Positions 53,501 to 64,000 are shown, counted from the first letter of the stretch. The stretch is 64,000 nt of DNA from Dermacentor variabilis (GCF_050947875.1 NC_134573.1:52502115-52566114); one strand, 5' to 3'. Made by a program: numbers and translations. The notes: generated from the sequence alone by a model not told the origin.

Positions 53501-56224
53501 CGTAAGTGAATGTTCCATGTTTATACGGGATAAAAAATCTACTATCCTCACTTCGCACATTTGCTATCGCGATCAGTTCTTCGCATCTGGTGTTAAAACT
53601 GCGACTCTTTTTATTGCGAGCGCACTTGTATACACACTCCAGAAGCATTTTTTCGTCGGCTTCGCCGTCACCGCGAGGTTCCATGTTAAGTGTAAGGGCA
53701 ATAAAATTGTCGCCCGCGCGCCGTACGCTGTATGTGCGAGTCAAAGCGCGCCAATTCGAGGAGACTCAATTTCGCGCGCGCAACGAAGAAAAGTGGGAAG
53801 GAAGCGAGCCATCTGCTGTCGCGTGCTAGGCTCAGGGGGAAGTGGAGGGGATGAGCGTTCCTTCGACCCCGGACAGCCTTTCTTCCACCAACCACGCCGA
53901 TAAGGGCCCGTAAAGGTACGCCAACGTCATCATCCTCGCCCTCTTCTGAAGCATTACTCATGCATCATAATTTTCTACGCGAACCGCACAACATGACCAT
54001 ATGCCGCTCCATCAACATGAGTGCCAGCAAGGCTGTCATATATAGGAATTCTCAGTAGGTGCCAACTTCAGTTCGTTGCGCCTGCTAAAGGAAGTGATAT
54101 AACTGTATCGTGTTATGTTTTTAGTAATGAGCAGAGTCTGAATGGGTAAAACTGCTTACACAAACACATTATATGTTGTTAAATGTTGGGCCACAGATTT
54201 AAAGTAATCGGGTCAATGCAGAGGTATCACACATTTCATAGACCCGACAGTGTATACATGAAGAGGCTGGCACAAGATAGGGGTCATTGGAGAGCGCTGG
54301 TAGTGGCTTTAGAGCACCTAATAGCCTACTGATGATGGTAATATTATTGATTATCTGTCACGCCAATGCAACACTCTTCATTGACCTGGTTTTGACGTGC
54401 ACGAAACTTGTAATACAGAAAAGAGTTCTGGGAAAAATATACTTTCGTGGGCATAAATAGTGAAGCGACGATCAGTACGGCTCTTTATAAGCACTAATTG
54501 CCACACTATTCTTCCTTTCAACAGGCAATCTTCAACCGTATAGAAACCGAATGGAAGGATATGAAATCTATAGAGGGTAAGTAAAAATCATGGACACTTT
54601 TTTCGTTTGGGCAGTGTTGCAGTTGTTTTGTATGCTACGATCTGATGGCTTTATTATTACTTCACTGATCGTTGAACAAGAGCGTCAGGTTTTCAAGTTC
54701 ATGCATTCAACAAACTTTCAATTGTCTAAACAGTTTAGTTCAAGAGCACAAATGTGAATCCCTTATTGGTTGCGCCGAGAAGTATCTATGCATGAATTTT
54801 TATAGTGCATTCACTCATTTCCAAACATAAATCGAATGTTATAGCCGACATATTTTCCAATGTAGTAATTTTTTATGTCTTCCATGCAGTATAGAACTTG
54901 GTAACGGAACTCTAGCTGGCAGCGTAAAAGGGTGGATTCCTGTTTGTCTTTGCGGTTGTGTGGCTGCAGATGGCGAAAAATAGGGGCTAAGTACTTTTAG
55001 AATAACGTTAGATGACGTGAAACGCAACATTTATATGTGTGTTTAAAGAGCAGTTTTTACAATATATATGATAGGACTCTTTTATCTACGTATGCTCTAT
55101 CTAAAAGCAAGCAGACACGCACAGACACATATGGTTAGGGTGCGTTTGGACAGGAATGTGCTAACAAGAAGCATATGAAAAGGAAGTGTAGACTGTCTCC
55201 TGGAGCGGCAAACTTTCATCCAGCCTGCGCGATTATCACTTTTCCTGATGTAATCGGTATACATTTTTGCATCGGGCCTGCTCTTCGTAATATTTGGTGA
55301 GAGTGATGGGTAACGACTCAGAACGGAGCTTCGTAGCGGCCGCCGCTTCCCTGCTTCACCGATGTCGCAGGAGACGCTGCCTAGTTCTGCAACGACTACG
55401 TTGACTGGCGTACTCGAGAATCCACGTAATTGAGGAACCTTCTGTGGCACCGATGGCCGCCGACCTCGACGACAGGCTGCGGATATATGAGCGGGTGAGC
55501 AGCCTCAATGGGATCGCACACTTATGCTGACAACACATTTACGCGATAGCAATAAGGCCACCACGTTTCAGCAAATCCGGCGATGGCGTCCCACCTCTGG
55601 ATTCCCATACTCAACCCATACTCTCATGCTCAACCACGCCGACCCTCCAAGTTGCACAAGTAATTTGCTCAATTAATAAAATTTATAACGGTAAGATGCG
55701 AACAAATATGATAAACTACGGCTTACACAAAACATACAGAGATTGTAGTGTGGGATTGTAATTAAACATATCAGAAAACGTATTTCTTTTACGGATAAAT
55801 AAAAAGACACAAACCCATTTTCCAGCATTCTTACCATTCATAGATCGGCCATCTCTTTCCAGATTTGCGCGTGGAAATCTCAAAGGCCATAAAGCGGCGT
55901 GCCTGGTTGCTTGCAACATATCCAGAGGGAACTCCACCCATCGCATCGCCGCCCACGCACGAGGCCGAGTTTCGACAACAAAGCTCGCCTTCGTGCATAG
56001 CGTTCGCCTTCACCATTTCCTGGTAAACATGACAGTTACATGAACGGTAGTTGCCAGGAAGCATCAGACGCACTCAGGGGTCTTTGACTACTATGACGTT
56101 TCACTCTTAAAGGCGTTTATTAGGCGCCCTTCAAATATTTTTTTTTATTGGTGGGAACTGCGTGAGTGGCGTTTCAAAAGCACGAAGAGGAACTCCGTGG
56201 ATGGGTTACCTGAAAGGAGAAGCT
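53501..56224. other. Unclassified spacer
   Basis: No recognised domains or repeats. Short frames (for example 55097-55450 minus and 55716-55946 minus) show no family signature. Confidence 0.45.
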
Positions 56225-57108
56225 GTGAAATCTCTTCGGAGTATCACTGGATCGGAAGGCCGTCGTCAAGATAACGTTGGCATGAAGAGTTCAGACGTCC
56301 ACTGAAGGCTACGTCACCTATATGCAAAACTGGCTAGCACTCTGCCGCAAGGCCCACCCTGAAATGGAAGACTCTGAAAGAGTCGGGCACGTCTTAAAAG
56401 GTATTGCTGATGAGGCCTTCAATTTACTCATTTGTAAGAACTGCACTTTGGTTAATGACATTAGCATGGAGCGCCAGCGTTTCAAACAGGTGAAAAGTCA
56501 TCGTATCTATCGCGCATCCGCACGGCTACTTAATACAACTGCAATATTGTCTTGCGAAGGCGGACAATACTCTCCTTCGCGGCAGAACCAGCCTTCAGAA
56601 CAGCAGACGGATATCGTGCGCCGTGAGCTGCAAGTCATGTGTCCGGTGGCTCTGTACACACTTTTGAACAATACATGCGATCTAATGGTTCCCCTTGTTG
56701 AAGCTATTGAGCGCCAATGACTCGCCGATATCAGCTTGCAGTCAGTTGCGCCATGGCCAGTTCCCGGCCAACGGAACGTCCTTCGCTGGTGCGTACTCAA
56801 AATCAAAGGATTCCTCGAGGCTCTCGGAGCATGGCAGAGTGGCGAACACTGGATGATCGACCTATTTGCTTCAGTTGCGGTGTTGGTCCCGTTGCGCGAC
56901 GCTGTCGCAATCACAAGTCCTCGATGTCATTGTCGAGAAGGCTGCTATCGCCATATCCAGCGGCAAGCGGAGCCGAACCTCCACGCCACTGGCAGTACGA
57001 CCACCTGTCAGCATGTGTCACCGTCTCGGAGCTGTCACTAATCTGGTTCGCCTCAAGTCGTCACCCGCCACCCAGATCACCCCAGACCCGTCACCTGTTG
57101 CTTTGTAA
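56225..57108 (+). pseudogene. Ty3/gypsy gag remnant, second family
   Basis: MQNWLALCRKAHPEMEDSER starts the clearest frame at 56322, followed by VGHVLKGIADEAFNLLICKN and MERQRFKQVKSHRI, a gag core seen in tick gypsy elements. A later frame, near 56860, has RPICFSCGVGPVARRCRNH, a zinc knuckle (CX2C...C) with the His lost. The Ser/Arg/Pro-rich tail ends near 57108. Several frameshifts. It is a different family from the 49452 and 58837 elements and may be related to the fragment at 25455. Confidence 0.65.
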
Positions 57109-57114
57109 ATGAGC

Positions 57115-57330
57115 TATGACCCAGGCAATAACATGAACAATATTCTGACTGGTGGTCAACAACAAATTTATTCATATCACCGCTGCATTATATAGGACGC
57201 AGTGGGGAAAGGGTTTGGGCAAGAGAAAAATAAATGGCAATGTGCTAGCGCAAGAACAGGGGTATTGAAAACGGGTGTGCTAACACACAGCTTGCTTGGC
57301 GGGTCCTCAAGGACGACCAACGAAAATATG
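57115..57330 (-). mobile_element. Possible LTR fragment of the minus-strand gypsy element
   Basis: On the minus strand, CCTATATAATGCAGCGGTG is followed 10 bp later by GAATAAATTTGTTG. A TATA box and polyadenylation signal close together, downstream of the integrase, are what an LTR would show. The ends could not be defined. Confidence 0.35.
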
Positions 57331-57429
57331 ACATGTGTTTCCGCTTAATCAGAAGGGCTGTACTGGCTTCCGAGCTCGTGTTTATCGCCTAAGGGTAGGT
57401 TGCACGGGGCCAGTTGTTTCGTCCGCTGC

Positions 57430-58717
57430 CCCGTCAGGAACATGCTTCAGGAGTAGAGCGGGCACGTTTTTCTTTCCTTTTGGTGTCTGTTCTTCCGTAC
57501 ATATTTTCTCGGCTGCCATGCGTGGACATGTGATGACCAGACAGTGATGGTCCTGTCAGGCGATGAAGGGACAGCGCCGGTTGTATCAGGTCGGCCGCCC
57601 GGCTGTTCTCTTGTACAAGCTTTGTAAGCACTCCTTATGTGTAGCTTCATGGCAGTGGCGCACTTGGTCGACGTGGCGTAACACTACTCCGGCTGGCGTT
57701 TCAACCTTTATCATTCTGGCTCCGCACGTGCCCCGGTGCCTATTTTCGTCCAGTTTCATTATTGCGCACATATACACTGTTGCCTGTGGAATCGGCCCAA
57801 TCGTCAGGGCCCGTTGATAAATCGGCACCCCTGGGCGGGAAGGATGTGTCCAAGTGCGAACGTAGCTGATAGCTGAGCAGCATCTCGGAGGGAGATTTTC
57901 CTTCCCTTTGGGGTGTTCGCATGTAATTGAATAGTCCCATTAGGTTATATTCCAGCGGCTCTACTGTCATATTGCGCAAAGCCACATTCGCACTTCAAAC
58001 CACTGTTTCTGCAGCTTCATTCAATAACGAATGGAATGGCGTTGTGCGCAGGTGCACAATCTTGTTTCTTGCTGCGGTTGCCGCAAACACCTGCCTTGTG
58101 AATTGTATGCCATTATCTGACACAATGGCGTGCGGTACCCCGAAACGGCAGAACATGCTTCGCAAACACTGAACAGTACAAGTTGTGTTCGCGTGCCTCA
58201 AAGGAATTACTTAATAATAATATTTGGGGTTTTACGTGCCAAAACCACTTTCTGATTATGAGGCACGCCGTAGTGGAGGACTCCGGAAATTTTGACCACC
58301 TGGGGTTCTTTAACGTGCACCTAAATCTAAGCACACGGGTGTTTTCGCATTTCGCCCCCATCGAAATGCGGCCGCCGTGGCCGGGATTCGATCCCGCGAC
58401 CTCGTGCTCAGCAGCCCAACACCATAGCCACTGAGCAACCACGGCGGGTAAGGAATTACTTCAATACACTTTGTGGGTGCTTCTACCCCCACTAGAATCA
58501 TATGGGCTGCTGTGGACCCAGCATAATCAATGTGGACGCGAGACCACTTGTCAGATGTTTTAGGCCAGTTTATTAGCGAGGCTTCCGAAGTCGTGGACAA
58601 GTTCTGCACGCAGTTTGTGCATTGAGCCGACAAGTTCTCTATGCATCTTTCGAGACCTGGCCACCAGAAGAATGAACGGGCCGCTGTTTTCATTGACGAC
58701 GAGCTCTCATGTTTCAT
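57430..58717 (-). pseudogene. Ty3/gypsy integrase, split by a SINE
   Basis: Integrase inserts the cDNA of LTR elements. From 58717 the minus strand reads TAARSFFWWPGLERCIENLS, then QCTNCVQNL (the HHCC zinc-binding end; the CxxC is intact). SRVHIDYAG carries the first catalytic Asp of the D,D-35-E core. After the SINE come MFCRFGVPHAIVSDNGIQFT (second Asp) and FHSLLNEAAETVV, where the catalytic Glu may be in NEAAE. The region after the core (NYMRTPQREGKSPSEMLLSY at 57940, then VYMCAIMKLDENRHRGTCGA) runs to about 57586. Frames change at least twice besides the SINE. Confidence 0.8.
58213..58449 (-). mobile_element. Ruka-like SINE, full length, inside gypsy integrase
   Basis: The minus strand starts CCCGCCGTGGTTGCTCAGTG (A-box region), then GGGATCGAATCCC (B box), GGGGGCGAAATGCGAAAAC, GTGCACGTTAAAGAACCCC, GGCGTGCCTCATAATCAGAA and GGCACGTAAAACCCC, with the tail AAATATTATTATTA. 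Flanked by a perfect 12-bp duplication AAGGAATTACTT at 58201-58212 and 58450-58461. Best-preserved SINE in the window. Confidence 0.95.
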
Positions 58718-58836
58718 GTAGCAGTTTTAATTTTTCTAATTTGTGCCGTAGATGTTATCATGACCCGACTGCCCCCAATATATTGAAAGTGAACTTGTTT
58801 ATCTTTTACGTGTGAGCGTTTTTACCGCCCATGAAA

Positions 58837-59205
58837 TGTTATCGCTCAGCGCACGACGCGACTACATGTATCGGAAGTTTCTAATATGTTATCGATGCTT
58901 CTATGCGCTGTCTGTTGTCGCCGAACCTTGTGTAATCTGATTGCATGTATGCGCGACGCAAATCGTGTAGATATTTGTGGAAGGCACGCGACTCCCAGTG
59001 ATTACTGTGGACCATTCGGCGACTGATCTATAAAAGCCGACGCACTTGACCCGCTGATCAAATTTTCGACGACCACCGACTGTCTTCGCCACTGTCGTTG
59101 TGCTTTAAATGCAACCTGTTTTGTGGGCACAGGTTCGCCCAATAAAGTTAGTTTAGTCTTTCACAGTATCGCTACTGTGTTCTTTAACGTCACTACCACG
59201 TGCCA
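58837..59205 (+). repeat. Gypsy 5' LTR
   Basis: 369 bp, TGTTATCGCTC...CGTGCCA. Contains GATCTATAAAAGCCGACGCA (TATA box), CCCAATAAAGTTAG (polyadenylation signal) and TCGCTACTGTGTTC. Aligns with 61795-62164 and 49452-49818. Confidence 0.9.
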
Positions 59206-59415
59206 TCTGGTGGAGGTGCTTGTGCGTTCATGTACTGAACGGCCCCACAAAGCCATGACCCAAGCCCGAACGCGAAAGACAACACCAACGTTGCCAAGAA
59301 CCAGCGAGGTAGCAGCAGGCTGCAAGGACTGCTCCCGGAGCACGGACTTTTGCCTGAGACGACCAGGAAGATCGTCCCTCAGTAAACCCCAAAGGCAGCC
59401 TCAGCGTCCCCCATC

Positions 59416-60414
59416 ATGCTGCAGCCCAGTGAACATCCAATGTTCCGCGGTTCAACATTCCAGGATCCGGAAACCTTTCTTGAGATGTATGAGAGGGTCG
59501 CTGCATTTAACAGCTGGAATAATGACGACAAATTTCCACATGTCTTGTTCGCATTAGAAGACGCCGCCGTGACCTTGTTCGAGAACCGAGAAGCCACCTT
59601 AATGACGTGGAACCTGTTACGAGGTGGCTTCCTGATGACATTACCAAGGGTCGTGCGCCGAGAACGAGCCCAAGCGCTAATGTAAACCCGAGTGCAGCGG
59701 CCTAATGAGACCATAGCGACCTTCACAGGGGAGATGAACCATCTGTTCCACCACGCCGATCCGGAAATATACGAGGAGAAGAAAGTACACCCACTGATGT
59801 GTGGTGTAGAGGAGGAACTTTTCGCCGGAATGGTACGAAGCCCACCGAAGACCGTCTACGAGTTTCTTCGTGAGGCCACCAGCATCTAGAATACACTGGA
59901 AATGCGGAACCGGCAATTCAATTGCCGCACGAACCCGACAAACTACGCCGGAGTTTAGTCAAGTGCCACCGGTGACCTGGGCGAGACTATCGGAGCGGTC
60001 ATGCGGAAGGCGCTACAGAAGCTGTCTCCCTCATCACAGCCTCAAGTGGCTTCGATTGCCGACGTCATACGGGAGGAGCTCCAACAACTCGCAGTAGCCC
60101 CTGAATTGCCGCAGCCTCAGCCGCAAGCGATGACAAACGCCGCTATAGCCCTCCATCACCCTGCCCCTCTGCGCCCACGCCACTGCCCAGTGACGACACC
60201 ATTCCCTCGTCCATCAGCACCCCCGCCGCCAGCACGCCAACCCGTCGCCCCACTCAGCGTTCCAAGGAAGACTGACGTTTGGCGCGCACCCGACCACTGT
60301 CCGATTTGCTATTACTGCGGAGAAGCCGCGCTCATCTACCGCCGATGCCCTTACCGCGAGATGGGACTGCGAGGGTTCGCCGTTAACGCGCGAAGACCAC
60401 AGCTTGGCGAATGA
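59416..60414 (+). pseudogene. Gypsy gag, zinc knuckle damaged
   Basis: Starts MLQPSEHPMFRGSTFQDPET, then MYERVAAFNSWNNDDKFPHV and ENREATLMTWNLLRGGF. A stop at 59683 is followed in frame by QRPNETIATFTGEMNHLFHH, a stop at 59887, and then LEMRNRQFNCRTNP. After a stop at 59957 it continues MRKALQKLSPSSQPQVASIA and a Pro-rich part. The knuckle is CYYCGEAALIYRRC, with the His of CX2CX4HX4C replaced by Leu. It ends at 60414. Mostly one frame with stops, so it decayed by substitutions rather than indels. Confidence 0.85.
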
Positions 60415-61430
60415 CCTCGCGATATCGCCCACTACCACGCAGCCACGCAGTGGAGCCCTCGATGACCGCCCCGTTCGCCGTCACCAGGCCACTACCTGTC
60501 GCCGCAGCGCCGACCATACACTGGCCCAGCCCGGGGATGGTCTGTCAGCCCATATCTGGAAAACTAATGGCAGTAACCGATGGAGGTGCGGTGGCTGTTC
60601 GTCGAACTGACGAAGATTCTGCGCCCCCGACGAAGACGCTGAAAAGACGTTCTCCACGACATAACAACAACTCGCCGCCGTCCCGACGACGCCTAGAAGG
60701 AAAGAATACGGCGACGAAAGACGACCTGATGGCGCCACATAAAAGCCACAGGTCAACGCGAGGCAGTCGTGATCTCACGCCAAGACCTAGCTGTAACGCA
60801 AGACAAAGAACCATCGACCTGTACTTGTTTCTCGACGGCCACGCAGTCACCGCTTTAGTGGACACAGGGGCCGATTACTCCGTCTTGAGTGGACGCATCG
60901 CCGCCCAGTTAAAGGAAGTTAAGACTCCATGAGAAGGCCCTCATATACGTACCGCTGTAGGACACCTCAAAATGTGGACTGGAATCTGCATGGCAAGAAT
61001 TACCGTTCACGACCGGAATTACCCTGCCACCTTCGTTATTCTCCAACAGTGTTCACGAGACGTCATTTTCGGCGTGGGCTTTCTGAGCCAACACGGCGCA
61101 GTCATCGAACTGAAGTCGAAATCGATAACGCTGTTGCAAGATAAAGCGTTACCGGCGGAGAGCTCTCGCAGTCACGACGCCTTGAGTGTGCTCGAAGATC
61201 ATGCGAGCATCCCACCGCGCAGCAGCATTATTTCCGCCAGCACTGAAACACCCGCTGTCGGAGAAGGCGTCATCGAGGGTGACCAACATCTACTACTCGA
61301 CCTCGAAATTTGTGTCGCAAGAGGCATCGCTGGACTGCACAGAGGAAAAACGAAGGTGTGGTTGACAAAATTCAGCCAGCAGTCAACAAAGGCACGACAA
61401 TCGCGTACATGGAGGGATTTGTCGAAATAG
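60411..61430 (+). pseudogene. Gypsy protease and linker
   Basis: In the 60411-60932 frame NARQRTIDLYLFLDGHAVTA is followed by LVDTGADYSVLSGRIAAQLK with intact D-T-G. After a frame change the 60972-61430 frame has ARITVHDRNYPATFVILQQC and SRDVIFGVGFLSQHGAVIEL, the second conserved block (I-x-G-x-x-F-L) in which the usual Asp is Val. A linker with many Ser/Glu follows. The protease would process Gag-Pol. Frame break near 60930-60970. Confidence 0.8.
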
Positions 61431-61639
61431 CAATGCGTTTTTCCTCTCGGATTATGCCGCATCTAAATCTGGCGACCATAGTTCCTGAACACGACATCGG
61501 CATAAATCGAAATCTACCCATGAGTTAGAAGCCACAGCTCAGAAGCCTTCTCCGACTATACAAACAGTGTATCTTGACGTCATCGAGGATTCCACAAACA
61601 CCAGTTGCAAATCATCTCATATTAACTGAAGAGTGCGCT

Positions 61640-61775
61640 CGACCACTCCGCCAGAGCCCTCACTGAATTTAGACGTGAAAACGTGATGCTATTAGGCAAC
61701 AAGTCGACGAAATGCTGCGCGACGAAATCATGCAGCCGTCGAAAAGCCCGTGGCCATCTCCGGTAGTCTTGGTTA
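61640..61775 (+). pseudogene. Gypsy RT N-terminal stub
   Basis: RQQVDEMLRDEIMQPSKSPW leads into PSPVVLV, the start of the gypsy RT finger region. The next expected block (KKDG...DYRxLN) is absent, and sequence changes about 20 bp before the 3' LTR. This marks the internal deletion breakpoint. Confidence 0.75.
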
Positions 61776-61794
61776 TCTCCTGTATTCTTGGAAA

Positions 61795-62164
61795 TGTTAT
61801 CGATGAACGCAGGACGCTTCTACATCTATCGGAAGTTTCTAGAATGTTATCGATGCTTCTATCCGCGGTCTGTTGTCGCCGAACCTTGTGTAATTATATG
61901 TCATGTACGCGCGACGCGAATGGTGTAGAACCTTGTGGAAGGCACGCGGACCCCAGCGATTACTCTGGAACATTCGAAGACACCACTATGAAAGCCGACG
62001 CGCTTGACCCGCTGATCAGATTCTCGACGATGGCCGACTGTGTCCGCTGCTGTCGTTTGCCTTAAGTGTAGCCTATTATTGTGGGCACAGGTTCACCTAA
62101 TAGAAGTTAGTTTTGTCTTTCACAGTATCGCTACTGTGTTTTAAAACGTCACTACCACGTGATA
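61795..62164 (+). repeat. Gypsy 3' LTR
   Basis: About 370 bp, TGTTATCGATG...CGTGATA. The TATA position reads CTATGAAAGCCG and the polyadenylation region CTAATAGAAG, so both signals are weaker than in the 5' LTR. The CA end is lost. Confidence 0.85.
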
Positions 62165-62715
62165 ATGTTACTTCGCGGGCCCACGGCAATTCCAATTTGC
62201 GATCGAAGAACTGTAATAACGATTGTTTCATTCCCTTAGGCGCTGGAGGCTACACATGCATTAAATAGCACGCGACGCGGACTAACACCGGGTCACTGGC
62301 AGTAAGCTCGTCTACATCGTGGGTCGTTACACTACGTTATTCAATGGGCCCGCAATGAGAAGATGTATTCTGGGGTTCGCCTTCCGACGTTGGATTAGTC
62401 GCCTTTACTGGCATTCTACAGATGGCACCTGCTGTCAGCGTTTGTTTTCCAGGCACGTACCATAGAATATACTTGTAGACACCCAGCAACAGAGACCACA
62501 GTAGAATGCGAGCATCCGACCTCGTTGGCCTCTGAATATCAGGCTGCTTTAGTCCCAGCAGGGGCTGCTGGTCGACGGACAGCGTAAAGTGTCGACTTAG
62601 AAGGTATTCACGGAAATGGGAGATGCGAAAAATGAACGACAGTTCTCCGAAGGTAAATGTTTCAGAACACTGGAACCGTGGTCGTCTGTGTTTCTCTGTT
62701 TTCGCTGTTTCCTGG
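62165..62715. other. Unclassified spacer
   Basis: No recognised features. Confidence 0.5.
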
Positions 62716-62719
62716 GATT

Positions 62720-62880
62720 CCTGGTTAAAACACGTTGGTGGGCTAGTTGGTTAGAATTCATGGCAGAGTATATAAGTGCGACTGAACGAGGACGTAGAAA
62801 GAAACAGATACACAGACACAGCGTGTTTGTGTGTGTCTGTGTATCTGTTTCTTTCTACGTCCTCGTTTCGTTGCCCTTAT
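62720..62880. repeat. Hairpin-forming dispersed repeat
   Basis: Arms 62785-62820 and 62832-62867 are 36-bp perfect inverse complements (AACGAGGACGTAGAAAGAAA and on) around an 11-nt spacer. The left flank AAAACACGTTGGTGGGCTAG matches 53340-53360. Possibly a MITE-like or other foldback repeat of ticks; no target duplication found. Confidence 0.75.
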
Positions 62881-63007
62881 ATACTATACTGTGGTTCTTG
62901 GTGTTTATTTGGTATTTTTATTGAGACATGCACATCAAAGGGAATTGTAGAAACGGCTTTATTTCAATAATTTATTTTTTGTAGCAGATTACGTCGTTCT
63001 TTGTTTG
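62881..63007. other. AT-rich spacer
   Basis: Short AT-rich stretch with no recognised features. Confidence 0.4.
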
Positions 63008-63620
63008 TTAATTGGCCTTGACAAGCACCACTTTGTGGTCACTGCGATACACCGACACTCAGGTACCGATCATTACCATGTCGAAGTTTGCAAAGATCAA
63101 GTCAATGGCAGCACCTCTGGATGGCTTTGGTAGGTCCCAGTCCTCGAGAAGCACCGTAGACCATACCGACTTACAGAAACCAAATCGACCATTATTCCTT
63201 AATGATGTCCACGCTGAAATCGCCCACCAGAATGAAGGACGTGTTTGTGTATCATTCTAATGTGATTCATGTCAGAGAGTCAACCAGGAAACATTGCGTG
63301 TCATTTCTGGATGGGTTAGAAGCCAACTACACTGTCATGACCACAGCCCCGTCGTCTAACTTGAAGGCATGGCCGTCTTCACTGGGGTAATCTCCAGACT
63401 CCGGCAGTTCCAAGGAAAGGCCAAGCTAATTCTTCTTAACCTAGAGTTCAACTCCTCCGGCAGGTTATTCGCGATTGGACGTTAGCAGAAGACCATGGAA
63501 ACCATTCACTTGTGGTATCCACGTGTTCCACGCCTCGGTAAAGTATATGATGTCCACTATATAATTCCTAAGCCCGGCAAACTCGTCGGTCATGACTCAG
63601 TCGACGTTTTCTTCTCAGTT
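63008..63620 (-). pseudogene. LINE endonuclease domain fragment
   Basis: Minus-strand blocks in order: YFTEAWNTWIPQVNGFHGLL (the Glu block) near 63530, GGVEL near 63450, AFKLDDGAVVMTV near 63360, SFILVGDFSVDIIKE near 63220 (the Asp/Asn block with Asn changed to Ser), AAIDLIFANFDMVMIG near 63100, and VYRSDHKVVLVKAN (intact SDH) near 63030, ending at a TAA. Stops and frame changes are present. No RT follows, so only the endonuclease end of the LINE is here. Clade not assigned. Confidence 0.7.
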
Positions 63621-64000
63621 GTAGAACGTGTGCTGAGCTTGCGAGTTGGTCGAGCAGAGTAAGTCGACAGTAGTGCACCTGCTCTATTGAACAAACACAA
63701 GCTTCTGAGGGTTTTTTTGGCTGTTCTCGTAGACGACGTTGGAGTAAGTGCCTCCCTGTGATTTATGTACTGGGTTGGTGCCAGGTTGCATGAGTGGAAA
63801 CTGTTTCCGTCTGCAGGATATTCCTATTTTCCTCTCCAAAAGCCTCGCCGTGATTTGTGTACTGTCATTGGTATAGCTTACTCATGTGCAAAGGGTTTCT
63901 GTGTGCTGCAGATTTCCGTTTTCTTATCCAAAGTCACAAGTAGCATGACGAGGTTCGATTGGTACACAACTGGGGTCAACGTTGAATCCTCCTCTTCGCA
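63621..64000. other. Unclassified end of window
   Basis: May contain the decayed start of the LINE above; nothing firm is recognised. Confidence 0.3.

Larger units (their letters stand above)
58837..62164 (+). mobile_element. Ty3/gypsy element with two LTRs but no RT, RNase H or integrase
   Basis: 5' LTR 58837-59205, primer-binding region TCTGGTGGAGGTGC, gag (59416-60410), protease (60770-61140), a linker, the first 30-40 residues of RT (to about 61775), then after about 20 bp the 3' LTR 61795-62164. The polymerase core, RNase H, integrase and polypurine tract are gone, so it is an internally deleted derivative. The LTRs differ at many positions, so the copy is not recent. No clear target duplication. 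Confidence 0.85.

Noticed and set aside
55097..56073. Minus-strand frames of 60-117 codons
   Set aside because: No domains and no conservation signal that can be judged here.
58213..58449. tRNA gene call from A and B boxes
   Set aside because: The boxes belong to the tRNA-derived SINE head; no complete cloverleaf with acceptor stem.

Overview
The window looks like repeat-dense nuclear DNA from a chelicerate, most likely a hard tick (Ixodidae). The main clue is a tRNA-derived SINE, present here in at least five copies, whose head, A/B boxes and 3' body match the ixodid 'Ruka' SINE as I remember it. The LINE families (RNase H-bearing I-like elements, CR1/L2-like, RTE, L1/Tx1-like) and the Ty3/gypsy fragments also fit a tick. 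I found no convincing host protein gene, no rRNA and no functional tRNA. Almost everything recognisable is a transposable element, mostly broken by frameshifts, stops, truncations and nested insertions.

Layout. 1-2.5 kb: unclassified sequence with one old SINE. 2.5-3.6 kb: ORF1 remnant of an I-like LINE. 4.8-9.5 kb (minus): long I-like LINE (endonuclease, RT, RNase H) split by a SINE. 9.5-12.8 kb: unclassified, with a CTTT microsatellite and a possible Helitron-type remnant. 12.8-17.9 kb (plus): second long I-like LINE. 18.9-20.3 kb (minus): RT-only fragment. 20.3-25.4 kb: mostly unclassified, one SINE fragment. 25.4-26.7 kb: gypsy gag/protease remnant. 26.9-28.2 kb: LINE ORF1 remnant. 28.3-29.5 kb: minisatellite of about 85 bp with a five-unit higher-order period. 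30.4-36.4 kb (plus): the most interesting element, a CR1/L2-like LINE preceded by an array of 300-bp monomers. Its intact ORF1 carries a 2A-like motif, and a candidate -1 frameshift site leads into ORF2. 36.4-40.4 kb (minus): a CR1-type LINE with a PHD-finger ORF1, tail-to-tail with the previous one. 40.8-44.3 kb: a 3.5-kb foldback structure with about 1-kb inverted arms, one split by a compound SINE/LINE/SINE insertion. 44.4 kb: CR1/L2 3' fragment. 46.4-49.4 kb (minus): RTE LINE with a 573-bp tandem duplication. 49.45-51.6 kb: gypsy LTR-gag-protease. 51.6-56.2 kb: unclassified. 56.2-58.7 kb: gypsy gag (plus) and integrase (minus) remnants, the latter split by a SINE. 58.8-62.2 kb: gypsy element with both LTRs but lacking RT, RNase H and integrase. 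62.7-62.9 kb: near-perfect hairpin repeat. 63.0-63.6 kb (minus): LINE endonuclease fragment.

The elements form a stratified transposon landscape rather than a pathway: SINEs and LTR elements sit inside or against older LINEs, and target-site duplications date several insertions relative to each other. The 30.5-36.4 kb LINE is the only one with a fully open ORF1, and two of its three ORF2 lesions lie in homopolymer runs.
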